64,000 nt of DNA from Gracilimonas sp046602855 (GTDB lineage Bacteria; Bacteroidota; Rhodothermia; Balneolales; Balneolaceae), in assembly GCF_046602855.1 (NCBI RefSeq), contig NZ_JBKINJ010000002.1:620001-684000 (forward strand). The letters run 5' to 3'. Within the stretch, counting starts at the first letter, position 1. Each line of letters starts with the position of its first letter. The position numbers and the translations under genes are program-made. The notes under the pieces were generated by a model. It saw only the letters and a list, made by a program, of their open reading frames with translations, was not told the origin of the DNA and ran no database searches. Shown one piece after another: positions 16,540 through 25,345 of this stretch.

Positions 16540-17523
16540 ATGAAATCACTTACAGATAAATCAGTCCTGGTAACGGGGGCAACCGGCTTTGTAGGTTCCC
16601 GTCTGTCTGAATTATTATCTACAAAAGAAAAAGCAGAGGTTACCGGCATAGGCAGGGACCTTGATCGCGTTTCTCATCTTAAAAAGAAGGGAGTAAGCCT
16701 AGAGGCTGTGGACATTCTCGATACGGAGGCACTTAAAAGTATGGTGGAGGGCAAGGATTTCATCTTTCATACTGCCGCTGACATGCAAGCTGATCCTGAT
16801 ACTGCACAATCGGTGAATGTAGAGGCAACTGAAGATTTAGTAAGGCTAGCAGGAGAGGCCGGTGTCTCTCGCTTTATTCACGTGAGTACCGTTGGCGCTT
16901 ATGATATGGCCGAAGTAGAAGTGGTAGATGAGTCCACGCCACTGGCTTTGGATCATCCTTCTACCTACGCACGAACGAAAGCGCAAGCTGAAAAACGGGC
17001 TGCTGATATGGCTGAAGAGTTTGAATTAGAACTTACAATAGTGCGGCCCTCAATGATCTACGGACCCGGGCATGGATTTTGGTCCGAAAGTATGTTCAAG
17101 AATGTTCTGGAAGGCAAACCGGTATTCCTGGGAGATGGTTCAACGCATTTTAACCCCGTTTACATCGACGATGTCGTGGAAGCCTTAATACTATGCGCAA
17201 AGCAACCTAAAGCGGCCGGGGAATCTTTTAATGTATCGGCAGATATAACAACATGGCGTGAGTTCATGAGTCATTATGGGCGATTGTGCGATAAAGAACC
17301 TAAAGGCCTGCCATTGATCATTGCGCGCCTGATGGTTTTCGCCAACAAGATACCCGGTATTAATACCCCAATTGATCAGGGATTCATAGAAATGGCGAAT
17401 TCTTATAAACGCTTCCCTACCCAAAAAGCAACGAAACTTCTTGGTTGGGGGCCTGAAGTAACTCTTGAGGAAGGGCTAAAAAGAACCACTGAGTGGCTTA
17501 AAGAAGAAGGTTATAAAGACTAG
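16540..17523 (+). CDS. NAD(P)-dependent epimerase/dehydratase (extended SDR)
   Basis: A 327-residue cytoplasmic enzyme from ATG 16540 (a TTG four codons upstream is less likely). Rossmann motif VTGATGFVGSR lies at the N-terminus, the active-site pair is YARTK (YxxxK) around residue 148, and RPSMIYGPG follows as in sugar-nucleotide epimerases and 3-beta-hydroxysteroid dehydrogenase-like proteins. The exact substrate is not evident. It is the last gene of island 1, and its stop lies 82 bases before the right-end repeat. Confidence 0.85.
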   Translation: MKSLTDKSVLVTGATGFVGSRLSELLSTKEKAEVTGIGRDLDRVSHLKKKGVSLEAVDILDTEALKSMVEGKDFIFHTAADMQADPDTAQSVNVEATEDLVRLAGEAGVSRFIHVSTVGAYDMAEVEVVDESTPLALDHPSTYARTKAQAEKRAADMAEEFELELTIVRPSMIYGPGHGFWSESMFKNVLEGKPVFLGDGSTHFNPVYIDDVVEALILCAKQPKAAGESFNVSADITTWREFMSHYGRLCDKEPKGLPLIIARLMVFANKIPGINTPIDQGFIEMANSYKRFPTQKATKLLGWGPEVTLEEGLKRTTEWLKEEGYKD

Positions 17524-17604
17524 ATAAAGATTCGGCAAACAAATCTTTCATTTCCCTTCCTTTCGCTCGTTCAAACTGAAATTAGAATCTACCTTTAATC
17601 ATCA

Positions 17605-17763
17605 TTAAAGTGCATTTCAATGCATATGAGTGAAGGCTTTTGCTTTCTTCCGGGCGTACATAGACGTACTAACGCCAAGCCATAAGATATTTACTCACAA
17701 TATCTTATGGCTTTTGTGTTTTTAGGGTGGCCAACATACGGCAAACATTTTCACTTAAATGCT
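17605..17763 (+). repeat. att-like repeat, copy 2 (junction of islands 1 and 2)
   Basis: Bases 17647-17763 repeat copy 1 (6808-6925) with few differences, including the last bases of tRNA-Arg, the hairpin (here a perfect 14-bp stem) and the CGGCAAACAT region. Bases 17605-17656 repeat, with about 80 percent identity, the segment before copy 3 (24950-25001). So this site combines the right end of island 1 with the left end of island 2. The 367-base gap between the epimerase and czcA holds only this. Confidence 0.85.
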
Positions 17764-17890
17764 CTCTATTGATTCTAAGGTGTATATTCATGGTTTGATC
17801 CACAAATCGCCAAATAACAATATTTACACATTAGAAAAACAGCTGTTCTTCTGACTCTATTTTAATGTGAGGTTATATTGCCAATAAATA

Positions 17891-20800
17891 TTACTCCGTC
17901 TCAAACTGTGCCAAAAGTGCCGGAATCACTATCATATTCAGCAGAGTTGAACTCAATAATCCTCCAAGGATAACCTGCGCCATTGGAGACTGTATCTCAT
18001 TCCCCGGTTCACCGGCTGCTAATGCCAGCGGAATGAGGGCAAGCCCGGCCGTCAACGCCGTCATTAGAATAGGATTGAGTCGCTCCATGGCTCCCTGCCT
18101 AATCGCCCGTATGAACGCCTTACCTTCCTTTCTAAGCTGTTGATAATGAGATACCATTAGGATTCCATTTCTTGTTGCGATACCAAACAAGGTGATAAAC
18201 CCAACCATGGATGCAATGGAGATAATCCCACTGGTAAACAGCACGGTGTAAATTCCACCGATCAGTGCAAACGGCAGGTTTACCATAACAAGTAAGGCGG
18301 TTTTAAGTGACCCGAATTCTAAGAATAGAAGCAGATATATTGCCGCAATAGCTACAATACTAAGCAACGAAATAGTTCTCGTTGCCTGAGCTTCACTTTC
18401 AAACTGACCGCCATATTCCACAAAGTAACTTTGTGGGAAATTGACGTTTTGTGAAACGTTGGCCCGAATGTTATCTACCGTACTTCGGAGATCCCTTCCC
18501 GCAACATTAGCCGAAACTACGATCTTCCGCTGAACATTTTCCCGGCTAATGGTATTGGGTCCGCTTCGGGATGTTACCGAGGCCAGTTCTGCCAACGGAA
18601 CAATGGTTCCGTCTTCCAGGTTGAAGGTTGCTTTTTGCACCGTTTCGATGCTGCCACGGTGATCCTCATCAAATCGAACCAGCAGATCAAACATCTTATC
18701 GCCTTCCAAGACCTGTGACACCACCTCGCCTGCAAACGCTACATCTACCATCTCAGCGAGTTGCTGAATAGTAATGCCATAACGAGCCAATGCCCTGCGG
18801 TCAGGACGAATCTGTATCTGGGGCACATTTTGTTGCTGCTCAACCGACAGATCCACCACGCCTTCTACCGTTTCCATTTGCCCACGCACCTCCTCGGCCA
18901 ATGCTCGGAGTCGGAACAGGTCGGTTCCAAAGATCTTCACAGCGATGTTGGCTCGTGTGCCCGAAAGCATGTGGTCAATTCGGTGCCCGATGGGCTGCCC
19001 AATGGTGATGTTAGTTCCGGAAACCACACTTAGGTCTTCCCGGAGTTCTGCCAACACTTCTTCTTTGGTGGTTCCTTCCGGGATATCCAGCTTGGCATCA
19101 ATTTCTGAGGCATTGACTCCCTGGGCATGTTCATCCAGCTCGGCTCTTCCGGTTCGGCGTGAGGTAGAAGCAATAGCCGGATGTTCCAGTAGAATTGTTT
19201 CTATGCGTTTGCCGATTTCATTGGATTCGGTCAGCGAGGTACCGGGTATGGTTACTGCACTGATCACCAGCGTTCCCTCGTTAAATTCGGGAAGAAAAGA
19301 ACGTCCTAAAAAGGGTAATACCACCAATGTGCCAAGAAACAGAACCAGCGTACTCACAATGATGATCTTCTTAAAGCGAATCACCACATTAAGCACGTGC
19401 TCATATCCGGATTTAAGTTTTTTGGTAAACCAGCTCTCCTCCAGTTTTCCTTTGGATGCCTGACTGGGCAACAGGTAATAACACATGGCCGGAGTTACGG
19501 TCATGGCAATAACCAACGAGGCTCCAATGGAAATGATATAGGCAAGGCCCAACGGCTGCAAAAGTCGACCTTCAATCCCGCTCAGAAAGAACAGAGGAAT
19601 AAACACGATCATAATGATCAGCGTGGCGTTAATAATAGAAGATCGTATCTCTTTCGAGCCCTCAAAAACGACGTCAATGGACAGCTCCTGTTCTTTTTCA
19701 GGTAACTTCGAGTTTTCCCTGAGCCGCCTATAAACATTTTCCACATCAATGATGGCATCATCCACGATCACTCCAATGGCAATAGCCATCCCGCCCAAGG
19801 TCATCGTATTGATGGTGATGTCAAAGAATTCCAGTACCAGGATCGAAACGATCAAGGCCAGTGGAATCGACGTTAGAGAAATCAGGGTCGTGCGAAAATT
19901 TCCAAGGAATAAAAACAGAATGATAACCACCAGAAAGGCTCCATCCCTAAGTGCTTCCACCACATTTTCGATGGCTAGGTCAATAAATTCGGCCTGACGA
20001 AACAAGTGCGTATTGATCTCAAATCCGGCCGGAAGGCTCGATTCGATCTGAGCGAGCGTTTCATCCACCCGATCCGTTAGCTCCAGGGTATTGGTATCCG
20101 GCTGTTTTTGAATGGAGATGATCACAGCCGGATCAGCGTTCACGGAGGCATCCCCAATCTTTTGAGCTGCTGCAATTTCTACCGTTGCCACATCTCCAAT
20201 TGTAATTGGGATATTATTTCGCTGGGTGATCACAGACTGTTCCATATCGTCCACTGAATACGCCCGGCCTATCCCACGGATAGTATATTCCTGACTGTAT
20301 TGCCTGAAGAAGCCACCAGAGAAGTTTTCATTGGCTTGTTCAGTGGCCTGTAATACCTGATGCAGTGTGATATTGTATTGTTTCAGTTTATCAGGATTGA
20401 CCCGCACCTGATACTGTTTTTGTCCGCCACCGATGGGGATCACTTGAGCCACACCGGGAATGGCCAGCAACCTGCGACGGATTTCCCAGTCGGCGGCTGT
20501 TCGCACCTCAAGCTCCGAATGCTCGTCACTATCCACACTCACTAACATGATCTCTCCCATAATGGAGGAAATTGGTGCCATGATGGGTGGCGGAACTTCT
20601 TCGGGAAGACTGGTAGCCACCAGTTGTAGTTTTTCGTTCACAATTTGCCGGGCCCTGAATATATCGGTACCCCAGTCAAATTCTACCCATACAATGGATA
20701 TTCCTTTGGCTGTAGATGAGCGAACTCTTCGCACGCCTGTTGCCCCGTTCACTGAGGTCTCCACCGGGATAGTTACCAGCCTTTCCACTTCTTCCGGAGC

Positions 20801-20968
20801 TAATCCGTGGGCTTCGGTCATAACCGTAACTGTTGGTGCGGTTAAATCGGGAAACACATCCACCGGCATCCTATCAACGACATAAATACCGGCCGCTAAA
20901 ATTACAACTGAGCTTACCAATACGACCAGTCGGTACCGTAACGATCCTCTGATTATTGCATCTAACAT
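17891..20968 (-). CDS. czcA: RND heavy-metal efflux pump, CusA/CzcA family
   Basis: A 1025-residue inner-membrane proton antiporter that drives metal-ion export through a tripartite complex. It has the RND layout of 12 membrane helices and two large periplasmic loops. Heavy-metal (HME) group sequences are present: MPVDVFPDLTAPTV near the N-terminus, GATGVRRVRS, and the helix-4 motif GVIVDDAIIDVEN with the proton-relay acidic residues. The motif is close to but not identical to classical CzcA, so the metal (Co/Zn/Cd or Cu/Ag) cannot be named. It begins 22 bases after czcB, the last gene of the operon. Confidence 0.9.
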   Translation of the reverse strand: MLDAIIRGSLRYRLVVLVSSVVILAAGIYVVDRMPVDVFPDLTAPTVTVMTEAHGLAPEEVERLVTIPVETSVNGATGVRRVRSSTAKGISIVWVEFDWGTDIFRARQIVNEKLQLVATSLPEEVPPPIMAPISSIMGEIMLVSVDSDEHSELEVRTAADWEIRRRLLAIPGVAQVIPIGGGQKQYQVRVNPDKLKQYNITLHQVLQATEQANENFSGGFFRQYSQEYTIRGIGRAYSVDDMEQSVITQRNNIPITIGDVATVEIAAAQKIGDASVNADPAVIISIQKQPDTNTLELTDRVDETLAQIESSLPAGFEINTHLFRQAEFIDLAIENVVEALRDGAFLVVIILFLFLGNFRTTLISLTSIPLALIVSILVLEFFDITINTMTLGGMAIAIGVIVDDAIIDVENVYRRLRENSKLPEKEQELSIDVVFEGSKEIRSSIINATLIIMIVFIPLFFLSGIEGRLLQPLGLAYIISIGASLVIAMTVTPAMCYYLLPSQASKGKLEESWFTKKLKSGYEHVLNVVIRFKKIIIVSTLVLFLGTLVVLPFLGRSFLPEFNEGTLVISAVTIPGTSLTESNEIGKRIETILLEHPAIASTSRRTGRAELDEHAQGVNASEIDAKLDIPEGTTKEEVLAELREDLSVVSGTNITIGQPIGHRIDHMLSGTRANIAVKIFGTDLFRLRALAEEVRGQMETVEGVVDLSVEQQQNVPQIQIRPDRRALARYGITIQQLAEMVDVAFAGEVVSQVLEGDKMFDLLVRFDEDHRGSIETVQKATFNLEDGTIVPLAELASVTSRSGPNTISRENVQRKIVVSANVAGRDLRSTVDNIRANVSQNVNFPQSYFVEYGGQFESEAQATRTISLLSIVAIAAIYLLLFLEFGSLKTALLVMVNLPFALIGGIYTVLFTSGIISIASMVGFITLFGIATRNGILMVSHYQQLRKEGKAFIRAIRQGAMERLNPILMTALTAGLALIPLALAAGEPGNEIQSPMAQVILGGLLSSTLLNMIVIPALLAQFETE

Positions 20969-20990
20969 AATTTATTTCCTTTCCTGATGA

Positions 20991-22640
20991 TTAATGAGAA
21001 TGACCGTGTGCAGGTGCTTCAGAGGACAATGAAGCCAATTTCACCTGGTACGCATTAGTAGTAACCACATACTCGTCTTCTTCAAGACCCGAAGTCACTT
21101 CCACCCATCCTCGATTTCTTATGCCTGTAGTTATGGCTCTTTTCTCGAAGGATTCACCCGCTACATGCACGTACACCACGAAATTTCCTTCTTCCTCAAT
21201 GAGCGCTGATTCCAGGATGGCGATCACGTTTTCTTTTCGATCGGTGTCGATCTCAGCGGTTACAAAGAGTCCGCTGTGTAAACCTTCTCGATTATCAATT
21301 TCATAGATCAGAGAAAGCGTTCGGGTTTGGGGGTCCACTTGTTTGCCCGCGCTAAGCAAGCGCCCGTTAACCTCCTCCATGTTGTACATTTTCTCATTTC
21401 CCTGCACGTAAAAAATGGCCGCTCCGGGATTTTGGATAGCTGTTCGTTCAGATGCGGGAACGTGTAAGCTCAGCCACATTTTGCTCATATCAGCAATTTG
21501 CAAAAGCGGCTCTCCGGCTTTCACCTGCATTCCAGGCCGTATATAAGATTCAACCACGGTTCCGGAGATCGGGGCTTTCATTGTAAAGCGATACGAGGAT
21601 TTTGTGTAGCCATAGGTTTCTACGGTAGAGGTATCAATTTGAGCGATCTCATTGATGGTCTGAAACTGAGTGACTGCTTGTCGGTATTCGATCCGGGCTT
21701 TTTCCAGTTCTACTTCCGGTATGGCCTCTTTTTCATATAACCGCTTAGACCTCTCCAGGTTCTTTTGGGCCAAAGAGAGTTGTGATTGCGCATTGATAAA
21801 CTGCTGAGCATAGTTTTCTCCATCCGCTGATTGTATAGATGGATTCAGCTGCACCAGTGAGGTGCCTTTACTGATGTCTTGCCCTTCAACCGGTAGGCTT
21901 TGATTGGCACTGCTCAGTATGATCCCTGAAAATGGAGCCGAAACCGTAACTTCCCTGCTTTGAACTGGTTTGAGCTCGCCATGCGCATCCACTGTTTCTG
22001 ACAGTGTGTGGCGACCAACTTTCTGCGTAGCAAACGGGATCTTCCACTGCTGCTCTTTCAGAAAGGATATCAAATTTGGATCTTCATCCTCGTGAGTAGC
22101 CGGAACGTCTTCTGCAGAGCTATAAACTGGAATGCCATCAACCTGAAGTGTGTCTTCTACCATGCCCTGAATGATAATCGTAAGGTCATAACGTCCTGCC
22201 CGGTCAAAGATAACATCCGGACCGTAGATCCCCCGAATTTGAACTTCCGTTTCGGTAAGGGAACCTTCGTTACCCCGCTCAGAGCTAAACACAAACTGCA
22301 CTTCTGATTCAGAAATGGGGCTGAAATCCGAAAGCCGGGTCAGGTGAACGGCAAAGGTGGCTTCCTGACCCACGATAAGTTCCGGATACTCCATGAAGAG
22401 TTCGGTCTTATCCGTCCATTGCGTGATCACTCCGGCTCCTTCCAGTTGAGATTCTCCCTCATGACTATGGGCGTCTTCTCCATCATGGGAGTGGCTATAA
22501 TCTTCTTGCGCTTGCTGAGTCGTTTGCTCGTGGGTATGATCACCTTCTTCGTCATGACTGTGGCTTTCATCACTGCTACCGCCGCAACCCATCATAAACA
22601 GGGATGTACTTAGAATTAGTAATGGTATTAGCTGTTTCAT
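20991..22640 (-). CDS. czcB: Efflux periplasmic adaptor (CzcB-like) with His-rich N-terminus
   Basis: A 549-residue lipoprotein (lipobox MMGC, Cys19). Residues 25-65 hold about a dozen His interleaved with Asp and Glu; residues 70-180 form an extra beta-rich domain resembling YtkA/FixH-type modules; residues about 200-545 are the adaptor proper, with split lipoyl and barrel parts (GIILSSANQSLPVEGQ, SGTVVESYIRPGMQV) and a coiled-coil hairpin. The protein ends in HGHSH. It should link CzcA to the outer-membrane CzcC, and the His clusters probably bind metal in the periplasm. It is longer than a typical adaptor (about 350-450) because of the extra N-terminal parts. Confidence 0.88.
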   Translation of the reverse strand: MKQLIPLLILSTSLFMMGCGGSSDESHSHDEEGDHTHEQTTQQAQEDYSHSHDGEDAHSHEGESQLEGAGVITQWTDKTELFMEYPELIVGQEATFAVHLTRLSDFSPISESEVQFVFSSERGNEGSLTETEVQIRGIYGPDVIFDRAGRYDLTIIIQGMVEDTLQVDGIPVYSSAEDVPATHEDEDPNLISFLKEQQWKIPFATQKVGRHTLSETVDAHGELKPVQSREVTVSAPFSGIILSSANQSLPVEGQDISKGTSLVQLNPSIQSADGENYAQQFINAQSQLSLAQKNLERSKRLYEKEAIPEVELEKARIEYRQAVTQFQTINEIAQIDTSTVETYGYTKSSYRFTMKAPISGTVVESYIRPGMQVKAGEPLLQIADMSKMWLSLHVPASERTAIQNPGAAIFYVQGNEKMYNMEEVNGRLLSAGKQVDPQTRTLSLIYEIDNREGLHSGLFVTAEIDTDRKENVIAILESALIEEEGNFVVYVHVAGESFEKRAITTGIRNRGWVEVTSGLEEDEYVVTTNAYQVKLASLSSEAPAHGHSH

Positions 22641-22685
22641 TGCATCAAATTTTGGTCGTGATAGGTTTGTCTAATATTTAGGGAA

Positions 22686-22982
22686 TTAGTAACTGTGCTC
22701 TTCATCTCCGTGTGAATGGGTTGAATCTTCATGGCTGTGTTCCTCCTCATCATGGCTGTGGTCACTGTTTTCGTCATGGGCATGAGTTGAATCATCTTCT
22801 GTTGAATGGTGGTCTCCACCTCCGATCCGAACTGCATCACCATCATCGGAAGTGGATGATTGAGCCGGAGCTTCATGGGTGTGATCACCGTCTTCGCCAT
22901 GACTGTGTGTTTCTTGTTCTGAGCCGCAACCGGCGATGATAAATGCAAGGCTTACAAAAAGTGCTGTGAATAGATTTTTCAT
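22686..22982 (-). CDS. Small His-rich lipoprotein (putative periplasmic metal binder)
   Basis: A 98-residue lipoprotein: signal MKNLFTALFVSLAFIIAGC with lipobox IAGC, then a low-complexity tail with some 15 His alternating with Asp, Glu and Ser. The start ATG at 22982 overlaps the czcC stop by four bases (ATGA), a sign of translational coupling. The first 40 residues resemble the N-terminus of CzcB (both have GCG, then HSH and GDHTHE), so it looks like a free-standing duplicate of that segment. A metal buffer or donor role is inferred. Confidence 0.75.
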   Translation of the reverse strand: MKNLFTALFVSLAFIIAGCGSEQETHSHGEDGDHTHEAPAQSSTSDDGDAVRIGGGDHHSTEDDSTHAHDENSDHSHDEEEHSHEDSTHSHGDEEHSY

Positions 22983-24232
22983 TGTTCTGAGGTTTTTTGA
23001 GTTGAGAATATTTTTCCTGAGGTGATGGTATCGAGGGTAAAAAGAGCTTGTTGGTAATCCGCGGTGATGCGATGTTGTAGGCTGCGACCATCGACGTAAG
23101 CCTTGGTGGCATCCAGCAGTTCGACCAGCGAATAACATCCTTCCTGATAAGCAGATCGTGATGTTTCCAACATTTCAGCAGAAAGTGGATTTTGTTGCAT
23201 CTCTTGCCATTGCGCATACAAATTTTGAACACGACGGTAGGCTACATCCACCTGATTACGAATGGTTCGTCTTTGTAGCTGCAACGATGTTTCCACGCTG
23301 CGATGTTCGGCTTCTGCCATGGTGATGCTTCCGCTGTTTCGGTTGAAAATAGGTAGTTGTATGCCCCCGCCAATGACAAAACCTTCCGAGCCGTCCGACT
23401 GATTCTTATAGCCGAAATTCACCTTTAAGTCCGGCAGGCGTTCTCGTTTTTCCACTTTGTATTTTAGTCCGAGAGCTTCCGCCTCCAGCTCCATAGCCCG
23501 AAGATCAGCCCGACGCTCCAACGCATATTGCTGAAGTGTTTCAAGGTCTTCCATGATCGGCTCTACCGATAATTCTTGTTCCACCTGAAATTCAAAGCCG
23601 GGCTCTTCGAATGAAGTGATCATGGAGGCCAATTGGTTGCCAACCTGCATCATTTTCAGTTCTACTTCATTTCGCTCACGGAGGTACCGGTTCTTTTCAA
23701 CGGTAAAACGCTGCACTTGAAGTCCTGACTCGGTGCCTTCTTCTTGGCGGTCTTTAGCTGATTCCAGCACCTGATTTATCACTTCAAGCGCTTGATCATA
23801 CACCTCAAGTTTTTGGCCTGAATACCAGTACTCAACATACAGAGATTTTACTCTTTGGATTAAAACCGACCGTTCGTATTGATAGCTTAATCCAGCCGCT
23901 TCAGTGCTTTTATCAGCGCTTTTATTTCGGAGGAAGGCCTGCCCCAGGAGTTCAATCGGCTGCGAGATCTGATAGGTGGTTTCATCATAATCGAGCGTAC
24001 CGGCATTGAGCTGTTCGCTGAAAATGCTCACCTCGGGATTCATATATGATTTATACTGTTGAGCCGTTCCCTGTTTTCGAAGTTCTTCGAGTTTAGCCAG
24101 TTCCTGCTGGAGACTGTGTTGCTTGAATCGCTCAACAACCTCCTCTAATGAAAGTGTTGTGGATTGGGCGTGAACCTGCATTGGTACCCATAGGAATACC
24201 AAAAACAAGATCCACCACTTGGATGAATTCAT
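22979..24232 (-). CDS. czcC: Outer-membrane efflux channel, TolC/CzcC family
   Basis: A 417-residue protein with a signal peptide ending VHAQ and two tandem outer-membrane efflux repeats rich in long amphipathic helices, as in TolC-type channels; the segment QPIELLGQAFLRNKS and the later IGGGIQLPIFNRNSG are typical of the CzcC group. It provides the outer-membrane exit duct for the pump. It is the second gene of the operon on the minus strand. Confidence 0.87.
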   Translation of the reverse strand: MNSSKWWILFLVFLWVPMQVHAQSTTLSLEEVVERFKQHSLQQELAKLEELRKQGTAQQYKSYMNPEVSIFSEQLNAGTLDYDETTYQISQPIELLGQAFLRNKSADKSTEAAGLSYQYERSVLIQRVKSLYVEYWYSGQKLEVYDQALEVINQVLESAKDRQEEGTESGLQVQRFTVEKNRYLRERNEVELKMMQVGNQLASMITSFEEPGFEFQVEQELSVEPIMEDLETLQQYALERRADLRAMELEAEALGLKYKVEKRERLPDLKVNFGYKNQSDGSEGFVIGGGIQLPIFNRNSGSITMAEAEHRSVETSLQLQRRTIRNQVDVAYRRVQNLYAQWQEMQQNPLSAEMLETSRSAYQEGCYSLVELLDATKAYVDGRSLQHRITADYQQALFTLDTITSGKIFSTQKTSEQ

Positions 24233-24307
24233 AAATAGAATGTATTAATGGTTATAGAATGCTATTGAGATAGCTGAGAAGAGATGCTATCTGGCGGAGG
24301 TATAGAT

Positions 24308-24748
24308 CTATCCCAGGGGTGGGCCGCGAAGAGAATAAGAAGAGAAATGATTGGATTGGTATAGATGAACCGGCGGTGGCAGATCCAAATAAAGCAGGAT
24401 CGAAGACTCTAAAGGTCTTTGGCTGCTTAAAACGGCTGGGGTAGAAAAAAGCTCTGTGTTAGTGGAAGCCTTACTTGTGGTCTTCTGGGTTAATGTTCCC
24501 GTTAGATCAACGGTAGGGGTTGGATGCTGATGGGCGTCCCTATCGTCAAATTCTTCTGCGTGGCTATGACTTTGGGCTTGATCTTCGGAATGAGAATGCA
24601 CAAAGGCGTGGATATCACCATGATCGAAAATATGATCAAATATGCCATGAAAATGCACGCCATTTCCCAAAAATACACACAATACACTGGCCACAATCAG
24701 TAGCCTGGCCGTTTGTTTGAACACTATTTTTTGGGTTAACTTTATCAC
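24308..24748 (-). CDS. His-rich small exported or membrane protein, first gene of efflux operon
   Basis: A 146-residue protein with an N-terminal hydrophobic segment (about 14-31), then a His-rich region (GVHFHGIFDHIFDHGDIHAF and HSHSEDQ, up to about residue 75), and a C-terminal stretch ending in SLRGPPLG. Short His-rich proteins ending in an RGPP or RAPP motif are often found beside copper or zinc efflux genes in Gram-negative bacteria. It lies 75 bases upstream of czcC on the same strand. Function is unproven; a metal-sensing or chaperone role is possible. Confidence 0.6.
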   Translation of the reverse strand: MIKLTQKIVFKQTARLLIVASVLCVFLGNGVHFHGIFDHIFDHGDIHAFVHSHSEDQAQSHSHAEEFDDRDAHQHPTPTVDLTGTLTQKTTSKASTNTELFSTPAVLSSQRPLESSILLYLDLPPPVHLYQSNHFSSYSLRGPPLG

Positions 24749-24949
24749 GGATCTAAAATAGGTGCTGAAAGGCTAAAACCAAAAGCTTTTATTACATCTG
24801 ATCTGGTATAGTGATTTTTGAGAGGAAAATAACGGACATTTTAGATCTAGTAACTTTCAGTTTTTGTAACCCAATTACCGGTAAACAAAAATTCATTCCC
24901 CTTCACCTCAGCCACTTAAACAAAAAATAGATTTTGCCTGTAATGATAA

Positions 24950-25055
24950 ATAAAGTGCATTTTAAAGCAATAGGGTGAAGACCTTTGCTTTCTTCCGGGC
25001 GAATACACAAAAGTCACATAAGATAACACATCTTGTAAGGCTTTTACTTATTCCC
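24950..25055 (+). repeat. att-like repeat, copy 3 (right end of island 2, degraded)
   Basis: Bases 24950-25001 match the right end of island 1 (17605-17656), including CTTTCTTCCGGGCG with the tRNA-Arg 3' bases. The downstream part (25002-25050) is only loosely similar to copies 1 and 2, keeping a short AAGAT/ATCTT hairpin and GGCTTTT. It may be the original chromosomal sequence after the tRNA. Confidence 0.7.
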
Positions 25056-25108
25056 ATATCCCAACAAATTTAAACTGTTTTGTTTGGCAAATACAACCCA
25101 CCAGTCTC

Positions 25109-25166
25109 CCGTCCGACGACTGAAACATGGCCGGGCAGCACAATCTTGCAAAGAGTCGTCCGACGG
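25109..25166. repeat. Inverted repeat in intergenic gap
   Basis: CCGTCCGACGACT at 25109-25121 is complementary, with one mismatch, to 25154-25166, enclosing 32 bases. It lies in the 290-base gap between the island 2 end and the Kelch gene, where no gene is visible. Confidence 0.6.
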
Positions 25167-25273
25167 ATGGTGGTCGAATCGGGGCAGTGTTTTCTGAATC
25201 CACCTCCCAACAGCCTTCAGCAATAAAAGCAAACCAATTTTACCTTTCGACTCAAGTGGAGACCTTCCGAACC

Positions 25274-25316
25274 AGGCTTATAAGTTAGACGCAAAGCAAC
25301 GCAACAAGTAGAAAAT
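25274..25316 (+). repeat. Dispersed intergenic repeat, copy A
   Basis: This 43-base stretch with CTTATAAGTTAGACGCAAAG is about 70 percent similar to 27372-27413. Both lie shortly downstream of the 3' end of a minus-strand gene and are followed by a CCTAAC-rich segment running into that gene's stop. Confidence 0.45.
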
Positions 25317-25345
25317 ATCCCAACTTCTAACTAAAACCTAACCCC

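Larger units (their letters stand above)
6818..17656. mobile_element. Genomic island 1 at tRNA-Arg (cupredoxin-repeat island)
   Basis: This segment of about 10.8 kb is bounded by two near-identical copies of the tRNA-Arg 3' end and its flank. All its larger genes read rightward, away from the tRNA: three cupredoxin-like proteins, an amidohydrolase, an S9 peptidase, a fourth cupredoxin-like lipoprotein and an epimerase. Base composition differs between neighbours; the amidohydrolase is visibly richer in G and C than the AT-rich peptidase gene next to it, suggesting a patchwork origin. No integrase, excisionase or relaxase is present, so movement would need a recombinase supplied from elsewhere, or the element has lost it. 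Confidence 0.75.
17657..25001. mobile_element. Genomic island 2 (heavy-metal efflux island)
   Basis: A 7.3-kb segment lies between att-like copies 2 and 3, in tandem with island 1. Its five genes all read leftward and form one metal-efflux operon with three histidine-rich products. Its left end matches that of island 1 and its right end matches the right end of island 1, so the two probably entered through the same site with related recombinases. No integrase is present. Confidence 0.72.

Noticed and set aside
18945..19463. A 172-codon frame on the plus strand inside the RND pump gene
   Set aside because: The pump is full-length and conserved on the minus strand; the reverse frame is Ser/Arg-biased shadow sequence.
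25044..25232. A 62-codon frame over the inverted repeat after island 2
   Set aside because: It spans a palindrome and att debris, and its composition does not look coding.
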